Counted from the stretch's first letter, positions 11,493 through 23,230 are shown. The stretch: DNA of 64,000 bases from Absidia repens (GCA_002105175.1 MCGE01000005.1:1736001-1800000); one strand, 5' to 3'. The notes: generated by a model not told the origin, from the letters alone. Numbers and translations are program-made.

Positions 11493-12952
11493 TCAGTATT
11501 CTTCCCTTAACTCAAGTAATTATGGTCCCTATTTTTTCTACGCCTTTTTTTATTTTTTACTTTTTTAATCTATGAACGCAAACAATTGTCATTTTTTTAT
11601 ATGTCCATTCCATCATTTCAACATGTATATATATAATTCATAATATCTAACTCAATAAACATAAAATCTTTCTGGTCAAATACAGTCAGGCTTTCGCATA
11701 TAGAATAAAAAGCCAAGAATATTAGTTCTTCGGTGACTGAGTTTAAAATAAAGGTGTAAAATTTGAGAACTTTTTTTGTTTCTTTTTGAAACCTTTTCTT
11801 TCTTTTTTATTTTTTTTTCATGGTGGACTTCATCGGTAAATTTTCGTCTTGGATTAGTAGTGTATAGTGGAATTAGAGGGGTTTTGAACAGGGATATACA
11901 AAGAGCATGGGGAAACCCTTTCATTTTGGATCTGGGATTCTTGCTGCCTCACCCACTTTGTTGTATTGATGTTACGGAATCTGTTATTACATTAGCTTAA
12001 AAATAAATTAGCGCTAGTTTCGCATCGTTTACTTTTTTACCGTTGAAATAAACTATGTGTTTTGTCCTTCTTGTATTTACCATGTCTATCGTATATGTGT
12101 TTTTTTTTTCTCTTTGACTTTCCTCTTCCCCTTGCCTCCCTACTGTTAATTTTCTTTGCTCTTCACCTTGACCATATATTTTTATTTTATTTTTGGAGAC
12201 ATATTCACAAGAAATATCTATCAAATTTTAGCAGATATAATATCTTCCTACATGCTGCCAAAACACAGAGATGTTTAATTCGTGCCTATTATTCTAAATA
12301 TGGTAGCGTTAGGATAAGAAAAAATCCTTTTATTTTACGTAGAGTACTCTTGTACTGATATCCTAAGAATTTGTCTATTGACTTCATTGATTCATTTTCT
12401 CCTCGCCTTCTGAATATCGTAGCCAGTGACTTGGGAAAAACATCCATCATTTATTGGAATTCCTGTCAATATTCAACCAATGTCTTTTTTTATTTTGATG
12501 GACTCTACCTCTTCCTCTTCTTCCTTCACCCCCCCTTTCAATGACCATTTCACCACATACTTGAAAATAATTCATATTGTGTTCAAAGGAATGCTGTTTA
12601 CACCATACACTAGTCTAACATAAGGTACCATTAGGGCATCAAATATTTTATATCAGACAATATTGAGAATGATTTTTTAAATTAAAGGGTACATTTAGGA
12701 AAAAACAAAAATGATTCATGATGCGAGGACCTACAATGATTGATCACCGATCGTACTCATCATATACTGTAAATTGCAATACATTGTTGCTGACCACACT
12801 TCCTTATTTTGATCTCCGGTCTCTTCACCTTCCTTTCTTTCCCCATCCCCAATATCATCCAACATCATGCATAGAGTCAAAATATAATAAATATCAATTT
12901 TTTATTTCAAATCATCAAACATATATAGAAATCAACAACAACTAATAAACTA
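11493..12952. other. Spacer between HMG-box gene and HPRT gene
   Basis: Contains the 3' flank of the HMG gene (AATAAA near 11654) and a complete-looking small TIR element (11683-12736, listed separately). From 12737 to 12952 nothing else is seen. Confidence 0.6.
11683..12736 (+). mobile_element. Small CAGT-ended TIR element (MITE-like), copy 1
   Basis: About 1054 bp. Left end CAGTCAGGCTTTCGCATATAG, preceded by TA; the right end is its imperfect inverse (ATGCGAGGACCTACAA on the plus strand). Aligns by eye over its length with the element at 56264-57349, for example TATCTTCCT...GCCAAA and CCTAAGAATTTG...ATTGA. It carries the conserved core (11891-11940). Ends starting CAGT with a TA flank resemble Tc1/mariner-pogo-type elements; no transposase is encoded, so it is non-autonomous and probably old. 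The right-hand target-site copy is not clear. Confidence 0.6.
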
Positions 12953-13961
12953 TTATACGGCATATGCCTCTTTGCCGTGGTCCTATATAAAAATTTGCGG
13001 TATCAGTTCTAGTTCCAACGTCTATTTTTGGTTTTGGTTTTCCAAGTGTATATTCCCCCGCTCCTCCCTCCGGTCTATGCTCGTTCCCAGACTTACGCTG
13101 ATAACACAGATATGATCAAGATCACGGAAATGTTCGTTGTAGTCCAAAGCATAACCAACCACAAAAGCATCGGGAATAGCAAAACCAACATAATGAGGGA
13201 TATAACCATTACTTCGTTCAGTTTTCTTGATCAACAAACTAGTGACCTTGATATCTTTGGGTTTGTAAGTTTGAAGACGATCCAATAATGCAACCATAGT
13301 TTTTCCCGTGTCAATAATATCTTCGACAATCAGAAGGTTCTACGAGTACACACCAACATAAAAGTGAGCTTAAATACACACATACGCTTCATACTTTGTT
13401 ACCCTTTACCTTTCCTTCAAAATCCTTCAGTTCATTCTCGGTCAATGAAATTTTCACATCCACAGATTGGTCATTCTGGTAAGACTTGACACGAATGAAT
13501 TCCAAACTTAAAGGGATAGAGTGACCACGTGTTGTTGTGAGTTTCTTGATACAGTTGATCAAATCGGCAAAGTATTGATGACCGCCTTTCAGGATACAAC
13601 ACACAACTGTATGCAATATAAATGAGAGAAGGCGATGTGAGATTTCATGTGAATAAAGTACCCAAAGATAATTCCTCCCTTGCCGCCGTTGAGTTACCTA
13701 AAGGACCATCGTTTTCGTCAACAATAAGACGTGCCAACTTTTGTACGCGATCCTATATAATAGAAATAGAATTGCGATAAATATCGGTGAGATGGATTCA
13801 ATGACCCTGAAACAAACGTAGCGTATTGGTCTTACCATGATAACACCATGAGGAATCAAGATACTAGACAAATCTTGATCGTAATGTTTAGGAATGACAA
13901 AATGGTCTAAAGAATAATGGTTCTTGTCAACAGTAACATCAATCCATTTTGAAGGGTCCAT
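12953..13961 (-). CDS. HPT1: Hypoxanthine(-guanine) phosphoribosyltransferase
   Basis: Five exons: 13961-13836, 13752-13698, 13606-13410, 13339-13097, 12982-12953; 216 aa, close to the usual length for eukaryotic HPRT. It converts hypoxanthine or guanine plus PRPP to IMP or GMP in cytosolic purine salvage. Motifs: ILKGGHQYF (residues ~65-73, active-site loop region), LEFIRVKSY, the PRPP-binding motif [12 protein letters not shown] (~130-141), [16 protein letters not shown] and a C-terminal HICVIS. The last coding exon is only 30 nt (DHGKEAYAV) and sits after a ~114-nt intron; without it the frame reads into intron. All splice sites are GT-AG. Start ATG 13959-13961 gives MDPSKWIDV, consistent with the family. 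Guanine use is typical but not proven here. Confidence 0.93.
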
Positions 13962-14632
13962 GATATATATAATACGTGAAAAAAAAAAAAAAAAAGATGA
14001 GCGTGGGAGAGACGAAAGAAATATACAAAATTGATCGACTTTTTATTTCGACTTTTATAAGTGTCGAAAGCCACACCCACAGTACAAAAAGGTATTCATA
14101 CCCCGCCAACTCCCTGCATATTATTTTTGTGATAATAACACACTGCTTGAATGAATCTGGTAAAGTGCATTTCCCCGCGGCCAATAATAAAAGACTTGTA
14201 GATAGGTCTGCTGCTACGTCGCACACAGCACTCTTTGTTTTAAATAATAACATGGACACACAGAGATACAGTATATTCATTGTACAGTAAAGTACAGTAC
14301 TATGCCACCCTTATCAGCACCACCTTTTCACGCCTTTCCGATATTTGGTTTGAGACAAGATAAGATAATAGTATAAAAATGAGCTTTTCGTTTATTGATT
14401 AAAATAGATAGAGTAACTGTGCATTGGAATGATAAATAGTAGTAATAAAGTACAACAATAATATGTAAGAAAATAAAAATAATAAAAAAAATAAAAAATA
14501 AAAAATAGGGTTCGAACCTAAACTACATCTAACATATATGAATAAAAAGAAATGACTGATGAATATAGGGAGGCAAGAGGAGGAGGGGAGAAACTAAAAA
14601 CAATAGGGTATGATGGTTGGTCTTTTCTTTCT
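13962..14632. other. HPRT upstream region
   Basis: Lies between the HPRT start and the 3' end of the 927-aa protein gene, both on the minus strand. It has an A17 tract immediately upstream of the HPRT start (about 13979-13995), a double GTACAGTA word (14281-14300) and an AT-rich 3' end for the next gene. A perfect GGTTCGAACC at 14509-14518 is discussed under rejected items. No gene seen. Confidence 0.5.
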
Positions 14633-15197
14633 TCAAGATCGTAATGAGGCCTTCAGGTAACGTAAAAATTCCTTGGGTCCTTCCCAGAGATTATGATCCA
14701 TGACAGTCCATTCCACCTTCCATGGGGTCCCATCTTCCATTTCCATCACACCCGCCCAATCTTGAAATACCGGCGTATCATCAAGAGCAATCAATCGTCC
14801 TTTGTCTGTAGTGATACTGAGAATCTTCCGTGTTTTGTATGTGGCCACAATATGAATCCGAGAAGCCAATGCTTTCCCGGTATCTGTAGGATGCACCCGA
14901 ATCCAAACCCGCTGATCTTCTATGACACTGGGAACTGTAATATGTCGATGGTCAGGATGAGCTAACGAGAAATGAAAAAAAAAAAAAAACGATGACATAA
15001 ATTAATACTAGGTATAAATATCCATCCGTCGCACACACAATAAACATATATGTATAGGTATATGTATATATTTCTATATATTTCCTTACTTTTGGGTAGC
15101 TTTGGCAACGCTTTGACAATTGCTTCTTCAATTTCTTCCTTTTCCCCGCCAGGCTTGTCTGTTTGATACTGATAGTAGCCAAATTCATTACTTGGCA

Positions 15198-15232
<35 letters not shown>

Positions 15233-17713
15233 GGAGTGTGAGTTCGACGAAACGACACTATTTCAAGCTTTTACCTTCTGCAGTGACTTCACTAATCATA
15301 GATTGGATATTTGGAGGAGCTCCGGCACGCACGACATTAGTAGGCATGACAGGTTGAATATCATCGCTGTCCAAGGTGATCAAATCATCGTCATCGTCGG
15401 CTTTTGTTTGGTGAAGGGGATGCTGGTACACCGATGCAGGGCGTGGGATGGTCGATCCAATAGGGGGTTGTGGTGTTGCTGCCGGTGAAGCAAACATGGA
15501 AACGGAAGAAGTTGAAAAATTGGCCGAAGACCATGGCACAGTCGACATTGGTCTAGCAGGAGAGGAGGAATGATTACCACCACCAGCAGCTTTGGCAGAC
15601 GCCATCATCAGTAAGGGATCATGGACCTTGGCAATGGTTGAAGACTTGTTACTCATTTGGAAGGAAGACTGTGGTTTGGTATCAATGACGCCTGTGGATC
15701 GAGATCGTTCATGGGAAATGGTGGAAGTGGCTTCAGATTTGTTGGATTCTTTGCGCATGTTGTTGTTGTCTACTGCGAAACTATCAGCAAAGGGGTCATA
15801 ACTGTCATCATCCCCATCCGTGTCGATATTCTTTTCCACAAACTGTTGTTCGTTAAGAGAGAGCGTTTTGTTCTGAGACGTGTTGTGTTGATGAATAACC
15901 ACATTGTCGCTAGCCCTAATGTTGAATAAATCAATCGCCTGATCATCGTTGTCGTCGTCATCGTCATCATCCCCATCAGATCCTGAGCCAGAGTCGTAGT
16001 CGTATTCATTGGCGTCTGTCATATGTTTCTCATCACGTTGGCCACCCTCTTCTTGTTGTTGTTGTTGCTGTTGTTGTTGCTGCTGCTGCGGCTTTGTCGT
16101 CGCTGGCTGTATTGAAGGAGTAGAGGCCATCATCCGTCCATCATTGCGTTCCCAAAACAACGGCTCGTCATCATCATCATCATCGTCATCATCACTAACC
16201 TTCTTTTGCTCCATCGTAACATTCGATAATGATTGATTTGCACCATTGCTACTCTTGAAGGTGGTTGCTGCATGCTTGCCCATTTGCTTTTCGGCCTTGG
16301 TATCTGGTTTCGCACCGCTTGGTTGCAATATGTGAGACGGAGTGGGTGCTGCTGGGGGTCGCGGTGTACCACTACTACTAGACATATTTGGTGAAATATG
16401 TGTTGCCATTCCATCTGATAACGTACCATTGATGACCGGTAGAGAGTGATAGCTACTAGATAAAGTCATAGGTGCGGGGGTGGGTGTAGGTGTGTGAGTG
16501 TGTGAGTGTTGGCTGAGTAGCGGTGCAGGTTTCGGTGTGACAATGGCCGTTGATACTGCAGCTGATGTTGATATTCCAGATGTATTGTTGCTTGTTGCAG
16601 GCGTTGAGGTCAAATTCACTGCTGATGAGTATGGAGGAGTTGTCCCAGGGTACTGAAATGGGGTAGTGGATCGCACTGGCTCCGGCATAGGCATGGTAGT
16701 TGAGGAATAACTTGTATTATTTTGAGATGCTGTCGTTACTGCTGGTTGCTTTTCTTTGCGGGGAGGTATAATCAACATGGCAGGGTCACGGCGAGAGGTC
16801 TGAAAAGAAGGTTGTTGTGGCTGTGTTTGAGGAGTGGGAGGAGGATAAAGTGGTTGTTGTTGATGTTGTTGCTGTGGAGTGCTTGGATAATACGGTTGCG
16901 GATTGAGCGTTTGATGACCAATACCTGGGGTGACAGCAGTGTTAAGAGAAGGAAGATAAGCAGTATGATGATTCTGCTGGGATGCTTGTATTGAAGAAGC
17001 AGGCTGAGGTGGTGCTGAAGCTGTTGTTGTCGTTGCGTTGAAGCTAGACGAGGACCCGTACTGTTGTGACACCTGAGATATAGTCCTTTCTCTAGGGGGT
17101 AGCCGAGGTTGACCATTTTGATAGGGAGGTGGAGGAACATCCCGTGGTTGCGGCATTGGTGAAGAAGAAGAAGAAGGAGCACTGTTGGACAACATTGGTG
17201 TTGACTGAAGATGGATGACTTGCTGTCCCGCTGTATTCCTATTATTGTTCGATGAGGAAGGGCCTAATAAGAAAAGAGGGGAAATGAGAAATCACGTCAG
17301 TTTTAATGAGGTTGACTCGAGTATTTTTTAGTTCTAGCTTATTTTGAATATTTACCGGAATGATATGCAGTTGGTTTGGCGGGTAGTGGTGGAGGAGATT
17401 GTGTGACAGGCAATGGCGTGCCTGTAACTGGAATGGTAACGGGAGATAGAGTAATCGCAGTAGCTTCGGAAGTATCTGTGGAGGTAGCAGTAGCAGTAGC
17501 AGTAGCAGTAGCAGCAGAGGTTGGAGTGGCAGGAGTACCATTGTCTGAGGTGATTTGTTCTTGCAATTCACGAGCAAATGCGGCGTCCTTTTCTTCTTGT
17601 TCCAAACGTCGTTGCAGTTCCTCTTGCCATTTTTTGTCTTCCTCCAACTGTAACTTTTTCACCAGTTTCATGGATTTTTGTTCTTTATGTTCTTTTCCAA
17701 ATAAGTTTCGCAT
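14633..17713 (-). CDS. Large low-complexity protein with N-terminal coiled coil and conserved-looking C-terminal domain, function unknown
   Basis: Four exons: 17713-17356, 17263-15275, 15197-15090, 14961-14633; 927 aa. Residues ~10-60 are strongly charged and coiled-coil-like (KLVKKLQLEEDKKWQEEL...), ending in EEKDAAFARELQEQ, which resembles the ubiquitin-interacting MIU pattern (Asp, then LA/FA..LQ). Proline motifs such as PPPLPAKP could bind SH3 domains. The long middle exon is Ser/Thr/Pro/Gln-rich with poly-Asp (DDDDDDDDDEPLFWE) and a Q12 run. The last ~140 residues are normal in composition (EFGYYQYQTDK, VWIRVHPTDTGKAL, FQDWAGVMEMEDGTPWKVEW) and look like a folded domain I cannot name. 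An adaptor or trafficking role would be a guess. The T29 tract directly before the third-exon acceptor is notable. The start follows a TATAAAA-like stretch at ~17753. Confidence 0.75.
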
Positions 17714-18446
17714 TCGGATATGTATGATGGTATATGAAGAATAAGTAGAATATATAAAAAAAAAAAGAAAAAATAAAAATAAAAAAAAGAGGAACAGTCC
17801 GTAAATAAACTCGGGGAAAGGGGAGCGTGGATTCGGATTGGTTGAAATAAATTCCATTCATTTTTTTTGGCTCTTGGCAAACCATTTGACTTGGTCATAC
17901 TTTTGAGACGATAAATAATATAATCTCAAACTTGAATTAAACGGTCCTTTTTTTATCTTCCATTTTGATTTACTTGACTACAAGTATTTTTTTTATATCT
18001 TTTATATCTTTTATGCTTTCTTTTTTCTTCTTCTCTTCATGGCATGCAAATTGCCTTGTAGTACATGTACAGTACATGCCGTTGGCCCATCTTGGCGATA
18101 AAACTCATAGCCACATTAATTCAATCCCAGCCGCCGAGTCATACGGTACTTGTCATAGGAAGCATTTTTTTGAACCAATTTCTGCTGAGTTGTCGCTATC
18201 AATGGGTACCAGCGCTAAAGATGCTTTTCCTTTGGAAAAAAAAAAAAAAAAAATCACAACAACTGATGCCCGCCATTTTAAATAGTTCAAGTCAAGCTTG
18301 GCAACATAACAAATCATGGAGTACATAGAGGGGGAGGATGCTGTTTTAACCTCCGACGTTTATGCAAACACCCCATGTTTTATCAAAAATACACTTCACT
18401 TCACTGGTGCTTGCGATCTTATTTTTTTTTTCTTACCAATTTTACA
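17714..18446. other. Divergent intergenic region
   Basis: 733 bp between the starts of the 927-aa (-) and 336-aa (+) proteins. Contains A/T tracts, GTACATGTACAGTACATG (18061-18078, palindromic) and an A17 tract at about 18237-18253. Presumably both promoters; no gene seen. Confidence 0.5.
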
Positions 18447-19568
18447 ATGATTGATCGACGAGAACAGCAATCAGATTATCGTAGCAAGGAATTTACACAA
18501 CGATCAGATCAAGATGATGGTGACAATAAATATCACCGCGAGCATGAACAGCAATCCAGTAACGACATGCAACCTTCGCATTCTGCTGTTCCTACCAGAG
18601 CTCAACAGGAAAGGCATAGACATAATTTGCGATTAAATGGACAAGTGGACATTGAACATGGTAGCGTTCCGCGGTATGCCGCTAAAGAAAAACGTCGTGA
18701 TTCCTTTATTGACCGAATCAATAATTCCACTAAAGAAGGTACAGTAAAACAAAAGGGGGAGGAAGCCGTGGGTAGGGGAGGTTTTCTTTTGGATGTTGGA
18801 TGGAAGAACTGATTTATTTTTATATTTTCAATTGTGTAAACTTATAAAGCAATTCGAAGGACATCGATTATAGCAGCTGTTGATGAAAAAAAATTAATTG
18901 ACAAGGTGGCGGATTCTATCAACGATTATGGAGAGCACCATCAACATGATTCCTGGACTGATAAAGTTCTTGGTTTTTTATTTCCTTCAATGGGGCTTGA
19001 CACTGACTCTGACAAAGATAATGAAATAAAAGCAGAAGGATTCAAAGATATCAAATCAGAAACAGTATCTGCATCACCCTTCGATGGACGGCCAGTGCCA
19101 GCCATGGTCCCTTCAGATCTAAGCTATGATCGGGTACAACAAAACATATCCATTGAAGAACTCATGCTCTGGGCAATCGAAACAGCCGATTTGATGGACT
19201 CGACCGATCGTTATGCGTCAAATCAACATCCGAAGACGAGTATGAAAGCAGAAACCTCGGATCAAGACTATGATACTCTCCAAGCAGAGTACCCTGATGA
19301 TCGGTCAATCAAGTGTTATGGTGATGCACTGGAAAAACAACTACAAATGGATGATCATCTTTCCATGTCACCATCATGGTCTGTCTATAATGACCTTCAA
19401 CAACACGCCAAAGCTAAAAAACACAACAATAGGCTGCATCCACGATGGCCAGCTCTTGATGTAGTTGATCAAAGCCCAAGTACGCAATCCATTGAAAGTG
19501 CTAAAAAAGATCGACGTCGTCAACGACAACACCTACGCAAACAAAAAATGGACACATTCGCCGCTTAA
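18447..19568 (+). CDS. Hydrophilic protein of unknown function
   Basis: Two exons, 18447-18738 and 18850-19568; 336 aa. Not recognised. The N-terminal ~100 residues are charged and Gln/Asp/Arg-rich (disordered-looking), ending in a basic stretch (RYAAKEKRRDSFIDRINN). The second exon has an amphipathic run (IRRTSIIAAVDEKKLIDKVADSINDY, only partly quoted: ADSINDY), a hydrophobic WTDKVLGFLFPSMG, an acidic segment, a possible helix ISIEELMLWAIETADLMD, and a very basic C-terminus (KKDRRRQRQHLRKQK) that could be a nuclear localisation or RNA-binding tail. No signal peptide or membrane span. The ATG at 18447 was chosen; an in-frame upstream ATG at 18375 would add a hydrophobic 24-residue leader from what looks like 5' UTR. 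Confidence 0.65.
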
Positions 19569-19812
19569 TCCCTGCACAAAAAATCCTTCTTTCAAAGCAT
19601 CAATAAAAAAAAAAACGTCAATGATAAAAAACGAAGTATTTATTAAATGAGGTTCATGCAAGATCAAATAAAAAGTGGCAACAATATATAAAGGCTGAAT
19701 GGGAATGATATACGACGTACTAATAGTAACATAAAAAAAAAAAAGTCAAGGTGACTGACTTGGAAGAGAGAGGACACTAATATAATAAGGGGGGGGGAAG
19801 TAAAAAAAAAAT

Positions 19813-20339
19813 CTAGATTTCATGTTCAGCCAAAAGCATGTTGGGAATACCATCCTTGATATTGTAGACATGTTGACAGTTGTTACACACCATCTTGCCT
19901 TGTTGGACGTGTGTCTAATAATAATAAAATGGAGAGTCAAAACAAACATCCACCAACTAGTTGATATTATCCTCTTTCTCAACCACACACAAAAAATAAC
20001 TTACTTCCAGTATCAAATTGTGGACCGCCTTTAAGAAATCTTCGTTTTCAGCAGCGTCTTCTGGTATTTGAGCAGGAACGTTGTTGATACCAAGCTAACA
20101 CCCCCACCCAAAAAATAAGAGTTAATATCATTAAATTTCACAATAAAAGCTTTCTATACCTGGACAGCAGTGCTGCAAAGAGCTTCCCAGGCTAGCTTGG
20201 GTAACATGTTGGCCAAAAAGAGAGGATTGTATTCGGCTTCAATAAGTTCCACTTCAGCATCTTCAAATCTAAGAGGAAAGTTGTTGGTGTTGCAGTCCTT
20301 GACATGGCATTGTAACATGTTGTGGGTGATGAGTCTCAT
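19813..20339 (-). CDS. TRM112: Trm112-type methyltransferase activator subunit
   Basis: Three exons: 20339-20160, 20094-20005, 19914-19813; 123 aa, typical for the family. Trm112 is the obligatory small partner that stabilises several SAM-dependent methyltransferases acting on tRNA (Trm9, Trm11), rRNA (Bud23) and release factor eRF1 (Mtq2). Visible: N-terminal MRLITHNMLQC, four zinc-ligand cysteines C11, C16, C100 and C103 (the same spacing as yeast), the central NMLPKLAWEAL helix, and the C-terminal signature VYNIKDGIPNMLL. Both introns are phase 0. The gene is head-to-head with the nucleoside diphosphate kinase gene, 637 bp apart. Confidence 0.93.
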
Positions 20340-20976
20340 GGTATCGGATTTCTGTAAGCGGCAGTAACAAAAAGGAAAAAAAAAAAAAAAAGAAAGAAAA
20401 AAATGAAGGGAAATCGCTGATGAAAGGCAGTTGAAAGACCGCCTGCCTTTCTAGTGCCATAAGCCACCTACTTTTTTTTTTTTATTTGCAAAGTGCATTG
20501 TAATATTATCACTCTGCACCGAATATTATTATGCTATAATGGTCTTTTCAACACATATATGCTGTCTAAAAGTTCATAATGTTAATGCAATAAAGGCGAA
20601 GGGAAAAATATTAGTAGTCGCTTCAGTAAATCACGAAGCTGGTGCTATAGAAGGGCACCTCCTTTCGTTACCCGCTCAAACAAATATTTCCTGGGATACG
20701 TCTATGTCTTTTTTTTTTTTTTTTAACTTAATAGCATCACATTTATGTTTTATATCTTTATGGTGCCTAATGGGGATAGACGTACAAGTTAGCGTCAATC
20801 ATTACGCCATCTTTTGACCATGTTGTCGTAAAATGGGCGCGTTGTCGTCGTGCCGTCCAAGAGCGGGATTTAAACCAAGGACAGTGAAAACTTTTTTCTT
20901 ATAAAAAAAAAAAACTTTTTCTCGTCTTCTTTTTTGTTTCTTCTTCACTTCTTTCAAATCAAATATTTATTCAAAA
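20340..20976. promoter_or_regulatory. Shared divergent promoter region, TRM112 and NDK
   Basis: 637 bp between two start codons in opposite directions. Contains a T-tract (20709-20724), an A17 tract near the TRM112 side (20378-20394), a pyrimidine-rich leader just upstream of NDK (TCTTCTTTTTTGTTTCTTCTTC) and the word GCGGGATTTAAACC at 20863-20876. The pyrimidine leader is typical for strongly expressed fungal genes; the regulatory role is inferred from position only. Confidence 0.5.
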
Positions 20977-21662
20977 ATGGAACGTACTTATGTTATGGTT
21001 AAGCCCGATGGTGTCCAACGTGGTTTGGTTGGTGAAATCCTCAAGCGTTTTGAACAACGTGGTTACCAACTCCTTGCTCTTGAATTGATCCACCCCACCA
21101 AGGAACGCCTCGAAGAACATGTAAGCATATAATATATAAAGCAGAGTTGTTTAATACTATTCCTTACATTTGCTCATTAATCACTATTCTTTGACTATAG
21201 TACCAAGACTTGAAGTCCAAGCCTTTCTTCCCTTCTTTGGTTGAATATATGATGTCCGGCCCTGTTGTCGGTATGGTCTTCTCTGGTTTGGAAGTTGTCA
21301 AGGGTGGTCGCAAGGTAAGCTTTTCAAAACAACATCATAATGATGTCTGATCTTTCTATAACGCAAACGTTGTTTCTTCTCATTTTAGATGGTCGGTGAA
21401 ACCAACCCCCTCAACTCTCTCCCTGGTTCCATCCGTGGTGATTTCTGTATCTGCGTGTAAGTTGACAAGTGAATATGAAATACCGTGTTTCCTGTAATCA
21501 ATACTCAATTTCTATTTTTCTCGTATTCGTTTTTTTTATAGTGGTAAGAACATTGTCCACGCTTCCGATGCTCCTGATTCAGCTGAACGTGAAATCGCTT
21601 TGTGGTTCCCCAACGGTGTCAAGAACTACTCTTCCCCTGTCCAAGGTTTACTTTACGAATAA
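20977..21662 (+). CDS. YNK1: Nucleoside diphosphate kinase
   Basis: Four exons, 20977-21120, 21201-21314, 21389-21456, 21542-21662; 148 aa, close to the family norm (~150). It transfers the gamma phosphate from ATP to other nucleoside diphosphates through a phospho-histidine. Motifs: N-terminal [36 protein letters not shown], the [12 protein letters not shown] loop, and the active-site region [15 protein letters not shown] with catalytic His115. Codon use is clearly biased to C-ending and AAG/CTC/GTC codons compared with neighbours, suggesting high expression. The third intron interrupts a Val codon just before the active-site segment. Cytosolic; no targeting peptide. Confidence 0.96.
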
Positions 21663-22283
21663 ATTGATACGTTAGTCTCTATTTATTCATTAGTATAGTA
21701 GTCTTATCATATCCATTTTTTTTTTTTTGACAATTTCAATAAACTATTCGTTTTGTGTTATTTTTATGTGATCATATTGAATCTTCGAAGATGATGATGA
21801 TGTTTATGCTGTATTGTTTATTTTTTGCAAGGGGAGATTATCTTGCGCCAAATTCTGATGCATAAAAGTTGAAGATCGTGAAATCAGGCGGGATCAAAGA
21901 CGGGAGGGATTGGTGAAGACGTAGGATGTATTTAAACTATTAGTTTCGCCAACAAATGACCGACTCAAATTTATACGCAGTATGTTACGAAGTGTATGAT
22001 ACTGTATTGAATTTTCACTCATCAATCTCATAAGACTATCTCTCTGGGGTGAAGGGTTCACCAATTCCTTGCCTACAGGTTGATTTGTTGGAAGTGCCGG
22101 AAATGCAATTCAACTATAGATGGTCCCAAGGTGTTGATGCAGAGGTTATTTTTAAAATGACAGGCGATTTTGCTTATCTGTGTTACTTTTCTGCTACTTG
22201 GTCCCTTCGATTAGAATTCTTGTAGGTGCTGGATTTTCGGAATCTAAGATTCCCAACTTGGTAAAACTTTTGATTGCAAGAAC

Positions 22284-22284
<1 letters not shown>

Positions 22285-22324
<40 letters not shown>
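22285..22324. repeat. Poly(T) tract, 40 nt
   Basis: Uninterrupted T run in intergenic DNA, followed by the CG-containing stretch CGCTTGGCCTTGCGAAATTCGC. Confidence 0.9.
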
Positions 22325-22470
22325 CGCTTGGCCTTGCGAAATTCGCTGGAAAATGTCCGGGAAAATACAGCGAATTTAAAACGCGCGTATTTGAGTATAG
22401 TGAAAATACAGTCATGTTCCCTATGAAGTTACCTAGAACTATCAGCCAGTCGTTAGGTCGCTGGGGTGAG

Positions 22471-22570
22471 AGGTATGCTTAATCATAAATAAGCTAAAAG
22501 GCAGACAAAAATCTCTGCAGAGGTACGCTCAATCATAAATAAGCTAAAAGACAGACAAAAATCTCTGCTG
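22471..22570 (+). repeat. Tandem dimer of a 50-bp unit
   Basis: Two adjacent 50-bp units starting AGGTATGCTTAATCATAAAT and AGGTACGCTCAATCATAAAT, both ending AATCTCTGC(A/T)G, with only about four differences. A recent local duplication close to the outer edge of the core-bearing repeat copy B. Confidence 0.9.
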
Positions 22571-22639
22571 AGGTAGATACACACACAGAACAACTTAGAA
22601 TTCATTTATATGATACGTTGAGCAGGAATATGGCCATAA

Positions 22640-23230
22640 TTGATAGTAAGTGGTATAATACTACCAATCAAATTCCTGGGGTACGGGGAAACGTAGTTAA
22701 ATTTGATGAACTAGACAGCAAGTAATTAGTAGGACACTCACAAGCAGCTAGTTACAATAGCGACATTATTCATATTTAATGGGTTAGAGTGTGATAATTA
22801 AAAAAGCGATATTTTATTGATACTGGTAAAAATAAGCGGTATTTCTAGCAAGAGATTCAATCAAAGGATATTTGAAGAATGCAAACATCAAGTTAAAGGT
22901 AAATTTGTAAAATGAGCTAATACACTGTACACGGTATGGGAAAGTCTAAAAGGACATTTGTTATTGAAGTACAGCAAACTGGTCCACATTCAATCAAAAG
23001 CAGCGATGACAGTAAAAAAAAAAAAAAACGAACCAGGATCTATTAGTCATGACATGAAAGAGACTAATGAGCATATTTCATTGAAACAAGTAAAAAAAGA
23101 TATGTTTTATTCATATATAGAGACAAGCTAACACTAAACTAAACTAATGAAGGCTCCAAATTGCCAGCTAATGGGGTCTTCAGACCATAGATTAAACATG
23201 AAAGGGCTTCCCATGCAATTCCTCGACGGT
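22640..23230 (-). repeat. Core-bearing repeat, copy B (degenerate core)
   Basis: Aligns with copies A, C and D: ACAATAGCGACATT near 22755, GGACATTTGTTATTGAAG near 22951, ACAAGCTAACACTAAACTAAACTAATGAAG near 23125 (first 20 bases quoted elsewhere as ACAAGCTAACACTAAACTAA). The core (23191-23220) is diverged, reading CATGAAAGGGCTTCCCATGC on the plus strand. Boundaries approximate. Confidence 0.7.

Noticed and set aside
14509..14518. Perfect tRNA B box GGTTCGAACC
   Set aside because: It is a palindrome sitting in A-rich 3' flank; no acceptor, D or anticodon stem can be formed around it.
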